Below are positions 62,684 through 64,000 of a stretch of DNA of 64,000 nucleotides, in pieces; the stretch's first letter is position 1; every line of letters begins with the position of its first letter. Source of the DNA: Adineta ricciae (Eukaryota > Rotifera > Eurotatoria > Adinetida > Adinetidae); NCBI GenBank assembly GCA_905250025.1, contig CAJNOJ010000014.1, positions 193,624-257,623 of the forward strand, in the 5' to 3' direction. Under the pieces are notes generated by a model. That model was not told where the DNA came from. It did no database searches and saw only the letters and a list, made by a program, of their open reading frames with translations. Made by a program: the position numbers and the translations under genes.

Positions 62684-64000
62684 TTATGCGATATGTATTT
62701 GTGTTTCGTTTTGACTCTGCGTATTGAGATTTCCTACTTTCCATAGATGAGTATTTTTTCGAAATGAACCGATCACATCTGGTGTAAATAATTGTTGATT
62801 TTCTTCAACAAATTTCCATACCGAACGATCAGCATTTACAATAACGAAACGATGTTTGAAGAATTCCACATGTGCACCGATGTAAAAGTCATTTGGCTCG
62901 TAGTAAACCGAACAATTATCTGTTTACACAGTGAATACATTAAATAGAAAACAGTAGAAAGTATGAACCAAACCTGGTTTAGGTATACGAAGACGTTCGA
63001 GAAACTTTTTCGTTGAATGCGAATATCCGACAAGTGGTCTTTCATAAACAGAGATACGACCATCGGCAAGTCGATAAGTAATAACAAATCGTCGACAGCA
63101 ACCATTCGTATCCGAAGATTCCTGAGAAGACTCAATCGATTACCATCTGTCGTGATGTATTCCTTACCATAATTGCTTCGTATCGTAAAAGACAAGTATC
63201 GTTTCCGGAATCTCTTCTTGGTAACAATTTTTCAGCAGAAGTCATGTGAGACGATGTTAGTAGAGGGAAGGAAGTTGTTGGTCTAATGGATGATCTCGGA
63301 TTGATATCAAATTGACAGAATGTTTTTGTGAATGCATCACAATCATACAGGAAAAATGAGCGATTGAAAATGTTAATTGTTTGGTTGAGAATGAAATCTT
63401 TCGCCTCTAGATAACATATTTCATTTTGTTGACGTTTATCGAGGAAGATATTCACAAATGATTCTATCAAGCATCATATCGATTCTCATAGAAATCAGAT
63501 TCCTTTTTTGAACAATTGCTTACTGATGACATAGCGTGAATCTTTAGGAACTGTTTGCCGATGAAGATAGATTGGTAATGGGTCGTACCCATTATTTGTA
63601 TGATGAATCTCCCGTATTTCAATTGTGTCATCGGCCAAGTAGAACTTCAAAGATATACAAGTTTCAGACTTATCTGCACTTTTGGAGAAAGAGATCACTT
63701 ACGAGAATTATGAATCTCCTTGCAGTATCACACTGGTATTGTTCAGTGTCAAATACTGCATAGAATCTCAAAATTTTGTCAGTGATCTTCTCAGACTTTC
63801 CATTCCTTGTTATATTCTCCGTATTACCCTGGTTTTCGATCAATTGCATCATATAAGGATCTGCTGGTATGAGCTCTGCACATTTCACTTCAATACCTTC
63901 ACTTTCCAACCACTCCTAAACTAACTTTTATTGCGTATTTCGAAGAAAATTAATGAATTGCTCTACTTTTGTAAACGAATCACAGTCACATATTCGATAG
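62684..64000 (-). CDS. EFHC1/2-type DM10-domain protein (axonemal), 5' partial
   Basis: Microtubule inner protein of cilia and flagella in the EFHC/Rib72 family. Transcription comes from beyond the right edge. The exon at the edge gives CDCDSFTK, the end of a first DM10 domain. The next exon (to about 63712) has EWLESEGIEVKC and opens the second DM10 with ILRFYAVFDTEQYQCDTARR. Further exons hold FYLADDTIEIREIHHTNNGY, and LYDCDAFTKTFCQFDI closing it. The third DM10 runs from LLRYEAIM through YRLADGRISVYERPLVGYSH to EPNDFYIGAHVEFFKHRFVI. The protein ends at 62684 without visible EF hands, though the C-terminal region is short. Ciliated invertebrates use such proteins in motile cilia. The N-terminus and total domain count cannot be seen. 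Confidence 0.85.

Overview
The window reads as nuclear DNA of a small invertebrate, most likely a bdelloid rotifer. This is inferred from AT-rich sequence, animal gene families split by many GT-AG introns of about 47-62 bp, duplicated genes carrying homogenised tracts, clustered Argonaute, 7TM and F-box genes, and splice acceptors lying directly before start codons (as expected with spliced-leader trans-splicing). No species call can be made from sequence alone. No tRNA, rRNA, CRISPR array or transposon ORF was recognised.

Layout. 1-564 (-): 5' part of a nuclear hormone receptor. 2522-3660 (-): Na+/K+-ATPase beta subunit lacking its first exon. 3669-15435 (+): two SERCA calcium pumps. Copy A is split into three scaffold blocks (12550-15039, 3669-6102, 15041-15435) that rejoin through exact overlaps; copy B (6104-8374) lacks its 5' half. 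16614-24699: myosin regulatory light chain, RBBP4/p55 histone chaperone, a membrane-anchored short-chain dehydrogenase, a small unknown membrane/secreted protein and a C2H2 zinc-finger factor. 25992-29480: a small Ser/Thr-rich membrane protein, an F-box-like protein and a TRAF-like RING protein; a decayed TRAF-like fragment lies at about 31.3 kb. 32644-35264: cytosolic NAD+ glycerol-3-phosphate dehydrogenase and a four-EF-hand protein. 36304-41384 (-): three related 7TM receptors. 41987-43978 (-): a second F-box-like protein. 44898-50626 (-): two Argonaute copies, one lacking its 5' end and one its 3' end. 51341-54738 (-): two adiponectin-receptor (PAQR) genes. 55764-59670 (-): class III PI3-kinase VPS34. 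60108-61716 (+): glutaminyl-peptide cyclotransferase with two candidate first exons. 61845-62570 (-): two paralogous secreted eight-cysteine peptides. 62684-64000 (-): an EFHC-type axonemal DM10 protein running off the right edge.

Six single N characters (3668, 6103, 13317, 15040, 16538, 47447) mark contig joins. Several are flanked by a repeated segment of 221 bp, so they look like unmerged assembly overlaps. Order and copy number in the SERCA and Argonaute regions must therefore be read with care. The most interesting biology is the exon-by-exon mosaic between the two Argonautes, a mutually exclusive exon set in SERCA, conversion-like tracts in several duplicated genes, and a glutaminyl cyclase that could make both secreted and membrane-anchored enzyme from one locus.
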